A stretch of 13,444 nt of DNA from DASSUW01 sp035706585 (GTDB lineage Bacteria; Actinomycetota; Thermoleophilia; Solirubrobacterales; Solirubrobacteraceae): NCBI GenBank assembly GCA_035706585.1, contig DASSUW010000276.1, positions 1 to 13,444 of the forward strand, given 5' to 3'. The position numbers were made by a program, and so were the translations under genes. Position 1 is the stretch's first letter. The number at the start of each line of letters is the position of its first letter. Positions 10,869 through 13,444 of this stretch are shown here, one piece after another. The notes beneath the pieces are model-generated. The model did not search any database. It was not told the origin of the DNA and was given only the letters and a program-made list of their open reading frames with translations.

Positions 10869-12338
10869 ATGCGGGCGGCCGAGGTCCTCCCCGGTCCGCC
10901 CAGCGCCGCCCCGGGCAGCGCGAGGCGGGCGGAGATCGCGCTGTGGGTCGTGGTCGCGATCATGGTCGCGGCCGCCCTCGGCGCCGCGACGCGCGGCATC
11001 CAGCCGGCCTTCGTCGTCGGCGCCTGCGTCGTCCCGCTGGTCCTGGTCGCGTTCCAGCGCACGCTGCTCTCGTGGCAGACGATGCTCGGCGCGATCATCG
11101 TCGTGATCCTCTTCATCCCGATCCGGCGCTACACGGTCGCGGCGGGCGGGCCGATCGAGCTCGAGCCGTACCGCGTGCTGATCGCGGTCGTGCTCGGCTG
11201 CTGGTTCCTCGCGCTGGCGGCCGATCCCGACGTGCGCTGGAAGGCCACCGGCTACGGCGTGCCGATCGCCGTGCTGTGGGTGGGCATCCTCGGCTCGGTC
11301 GTCGGCAACCTCGGCCGCGTGAACGCCAACAGCGAGGCCGTGCTCAAGGCGATCACGTTCTTCGCCAGCTACTTCCTGGTCATGAGCTTCGTCGTCAGCG
11401 TGGTCAAGCGCGACGACCAGCTGGACCGGATCATCAAGCTGCTCGTCGCCGGCGCCGGGATCGTCGCCTGCTGCGCGCTCTACGAGTGGCGCACGGGCAT
11501 CAACCTGTTCAACGGTCTCGGGCGCTTCCTCCCGTTCCTCGTCTACCAGGACATCGGCGAGGCGATGATCCGCGGCACCGGCGCCCGCGCGCTGGCCTCG
11601 GCCCAGCACCCGATCGCGCTCGGGGCGGCGCTCGTGATGATGCTGCCGCTCGCCGTCTACCTGTTCCAGCGCACGCGCCAGCTGGTCTGGCTCGGCGCCG
11701 CCGGCGTCATGACGCTCGGCGCGCTGTCCACCGGCTCGCGGACCGCGGCGATCATGCTCGTCGTCGTGCTCGCTACGTTCGCGTGGCTCAAGCGCGACGA
11801 GATCGTCCGCATGCTGCCGCTCTTCCTCGTCCTGCTGGTCGGCATCCAGGCCGTGATGCCCGGCACGCTCGCGTCGTTCAAGTTCATCCTGAACCCGGCG
11901 TACATCGTCAAGGAGCAGTCGGAGTCGGAGGGCACCGGCGCCGGCCGCATCGCCGACCTCGGGCCGAGCCTGAGCGAATGGGCGCACGGCAACCCGTTCG
12001 TCGGCCAGGGATTCGGCACGCGGGCCACCTCCGGCGACGTCGTCGGCGGGGCGCAGATCCTCGACGATCAATGGCTCGGGACGCTGCTGGAGATCGGCGC
12101 CGTGGGCGTGATCGGCCTCGCGTGGCTGTTCATCCGCGGGATCCGCAACATGGCGCGGCGCGCGCGTGAGGAGACCGGTGCCGACGGATGGCTCGCGACC
12201 TGCCTGTGCGCGTCGCTGCTGGCCTGGACGATCGGCCTGGCCACGTACGATGCGTTCGCGTTCATCCAGGTCACGTTCCTGTCGTTCATCATGCTCGGCT
12301 TCGCCTCCGTGGCGGCGCGCGACCGCACAGCGCAGTGA
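10869..12338 (+). CDS. Wzy-like O-antigen polymerase/ligase membrane protein
   Basis: This 489-aa protein has roughly ten or more membrane segments and the Wzy_C-type signature. That comprises STGSRTA (GSRTA at 289-293), then a large extracytoplasmic loop with GRIADLGPSLSEWAHGNPFV and GQGFGT (379-384), and DDQWLGTLLEIGAVG from 399. Members polymerise lipid-linked repeat units or ligate polymer to an acceptor on the outer face of the membrane; polymerase is favoured here beside the flippase and Wzz-like genes. The start is ATG 10869, with GGAAG 8 nt upstream. A GTG at 10863 that overlaps the preceding stop is an equally possible coupled start, adding two residues. The stop (TGA, 12336-12338) overlaps the next gene as GTGA. 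Confidence 0.87.
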   Translation: MRAAEVLPGPPSAAPGSARRAEIALWVVVAIMVAAALGAATRGIQPAFVVGACVVPLVLVAFQRTLLSWQTMLGAIIVVILFIPIRRYTVAAGGPIELEPYRVLIAVVLGCWFLALAADPDVRWKATGYGVPIAVLWVGILGSVVGNLGRVNANSEAVLKAITFFASYFLVMSFVVSVVKRDDQLDRIIKLLVAGAGIVACCALYEWRTGINLFNGLGRFLPFLVYQDIGEAMIRGTGARALASAQHPIALGAALVMMLPLAVYLFQRTRQLVWLGAAGVMTLGALSTGSRTAAIMLVVVLATFAWLKRDEIVRMLPLFLVLLVGIQAVMPGTLASFKFILNPAYIVKEQSESEGTGAGRIADLGPSLSEWAHGNPFVGQGFGTRATSGDVVGGAQILDDQWLGTLLEIGAVGVIGLAWLFIRGIRNMARRAREETGADGWLATCLCASLLAWTIGLATYDAFAFIQVTFLSFIMLGFASVAARDRTAQ

Positions 12339-13444
12339 GGCGGATCGGCGTCGCGTTCCCGGGCGACCCCCGCAAGGGCGCCACGTGGTCGGGTACGCCC
12401 GCGGGTGTCATGCGGGGGCTCGAAGCCGCCGGCGTGGAACCGGTCGCCGTGAACGTCGAGCCTCCGCGCCTGATCCGCAACGCGGCGCTCAATGCGGTGA
12501 CGCTGCGCTATCTGCGCCCCGGCCGCGACCTGAAGGCGATCGCACTGCGCGCCCGGGCGGCCGCCTGGGCCTCGCCCGCGATCGCGGCCGTCAACTCGTG
12601 GGCGGCGCCGCGCGGGCTGCGCGATGCCGGACGCCTGGACGGCATCGTCCAGATCGGCACCGGCTACAGCCTGGCCACGGACGTCCCGATCGCGACGTTC
12701 GAGGACATGACGATCGCGCTCACGCGCGGTGAGGCGTACGCGGGCTGGAGCGACATCTCCGAGCGCGCGTTCGCGGCACGGGTCGAGCGCCAGCGCCGCA
12801 ACTACGAGCGGGCGGCGGCGTGCTGCCTGACGAGCCGCTGGGCGGCCGACTCCGTCATCGGCGACTACGGCATCGACCCGGCGAAGGTGCACGTGGTCGG
12901 CCTCGGGCGCAACCACACGGCCCCGGCCGTCGACCGTGACTGGAGCACGCCGCGGTTCCTGTTCGTCGGCGTCGACTGGCAGCGCAAGAACGGCGCCGGG
13001 GTCCTGCGGGCGTTCGCCCGCCTGCGCGAGGAGCTGCCGGCCGCCCGGCTGGACCTCGTCGGCGGCCACCCGCCGGTCGACCGGCCCGGCGTGACCGGCC
13101 ACGGGATCCTCGCGAGCGACGACCCGGCGCAGCGCGCTCGCCTCGAGCAGCTGTTCGCCGAGGCGACGTGCTTCGTGATGCCGTCGTTCGCGGAGGCGGT
13201 CGGCATCGTCTACGTCGAGGCGGCGGCCGCCGGGCTGCCGAGCATCGGCACGATCCGCGGCGGCGCGGACTACCTGATCGGCGACGGTGGCATCGTCGTC
13301 GACCCGCACGACCCCGACGCGCTGCTGGCGGCGATGCGCCGGCTCGCCGACCCGCAGACCGCGGCACAGACCGGCGCGGCGGCGAAGCGCCGCTCCGAGC
13401 AGTTCACGTGGCCGGAGGTCGGGCGCCGCCTGCTGGCCGCGTTC
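12335..13444 (+). CDS. GT4 family glycosyltransferase, 3' end cut by window edge
   Basis: From the GTG at 12335 (GTGA overlap with the polymerase stop) 370 codons stay open to the last base, so the C-terminus is missing. It starts RRIGVAFPGDPRKGATWSGT, a GT-B N-terminus with GTPAGVMRGLEAAG. The donor domain shows FLFVGVDWQRKNG, RLDLVGGHPP and the EX7E motif: PSFAEAVGIVYVEAAAAGLP places Glu287 and Glu295 eight positions apart, followed by GGADYLIGDGGIVVDPHDPD. These are hallmarks of retaining GT4 glycosyltransferases. The usual family length is about 370-420 aa, so little is likely missing. The overlap and shared strand place it third in the chain-length/polymerase operon. A glycosyltransferase co-translated with the polymerase may add the last or branching sugar, which is inference only. 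Confidence 0.9.
   Translation, partial: MRRIGVAFPGDPRKGATWSGTPAGVMRGLEAAGVEPVAVNVEPPRLIRNAALNAVTLRYLRPGRDLKAIALRARAAAWASPAIAAVNSWAAPRGLRDAGRLDGIVQIGTGYSLATDVPIATFEDMTIALTRGEAYAGWSDISERAFAARVERQRRNYERAAACCLTSRWAADSVIGDYGIDPAKVHVVGLGRNHTAPAVDRDWSTPRFLFVGVDWQRKNGAGVLRAFARLREELPAARLDLVGGHPPVDRPGVTGHGILASDDPAQRARLEQLFAEATCFVMPSFAEAVGIVYVEAAAAGLPSIGTIRGGADYLIGDGGIVVDPHDPDALLAAMRRLADPQTAAQTGAAAKRRSEQFTWPEVGRRLLAAF

Noticed and set aside
10806..12071. 421-codon minus-strand open frame rich in Asp, Glu and Arg
   Set aside because: It is antisense to a polytopic membrane protein; hydrophobic codons read backwards give this charged composition.
12068..13309. 413-codon minus-strand open frame
   Set aside because: It is antisense to the polymerase end and the GT4 gene, whose EX7E motif and family pattern are clear on the plus strand.
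1..13444. CRISPR array, tRNA, rRNA, insertion sequence or phage genes
   Set aside because: I found no regularly spaced repeats, cloverleaf sequences, transposase motifs or integrase motifs.

Overview
The window is very GC-rich and GC-skewed at third codon positions, and reads as part of an actinobacterial surface or exopolysaccharide locus. Three things point to the Thermoleophilia/Solirubrobacterales. These are the basic, beta-rich C-terminal module on a secreted beta-helix protein (a style I associate with that group), the leaderless gene starts with a TANNNT element 7-8 nt before ATG, and the overall base composition. The lineage is an inference, made without any database search.

Layout. 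Bases 1-237 (-) are the N-terminal part of a secreted beta-helix protein cut by the window edge. Bases 238-928 hold no convincing gene but are unusually structured: two degenerate ~75 bp direct repeats that each end in a TTGATG-G-CATCAA palindrome, a perfect 13-bp hairpin resembling a REP element, a pair of mutually exclusive hairpins, and a terminator-like stem. Bases 929-2404 (-) encode a full-length secreted beta-helix paralogue, and 2557-4071 (-) a Wzx-type flippase. Divergent from the flippase are an asparagine-synthetase-like amidotransferase (4159-6060, +) and a family 2 glycosyltransferase overlapping it by 4 bp (6057-6935, +). Next come a convergent family 2 glycosyltransferase (6932-7798, -), a divergent one (7889-8686, +), and a convergent GT4-like glycosyltransferase (8683-9948, -). 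Last is a (+) operon: a Wzz-like chain-length protein (10033-10866), a Wzy-like polymerase/ligase (10869-12338) and a GT4 glycosyltransferase running off the end (12335-13444).

How the genes fit together. Five glycosyltransferases would build a repeat unit on a lipid carrier in the cytoplasm. The flippase would move it across the membrane, the Wzy-like protein would polymerise it and the Wzz-like protein would set chain length. The amidotransferase may add an amide or amino-acid substituent. The secreted beta-helix proteins may bind, trim or modify the finished polymer. The initiating phosphoglycosyltransferase, tyrosine kinase, export protein and sugar-nucleotide genes are not in the window, so the locus probably continues on one or both sides.

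Most notable beyond the genes: all five ATG-started operon heads carry TANNNT exactly 7 or 8 nt before the ATG and no Shine-Dalgarno, while operon-internal genes lack it. Both convergent gene pairs end with overlapping stop codons and no intergenic DNA. The 238-928 region contains repeated palindromic elements not explained by any gene.
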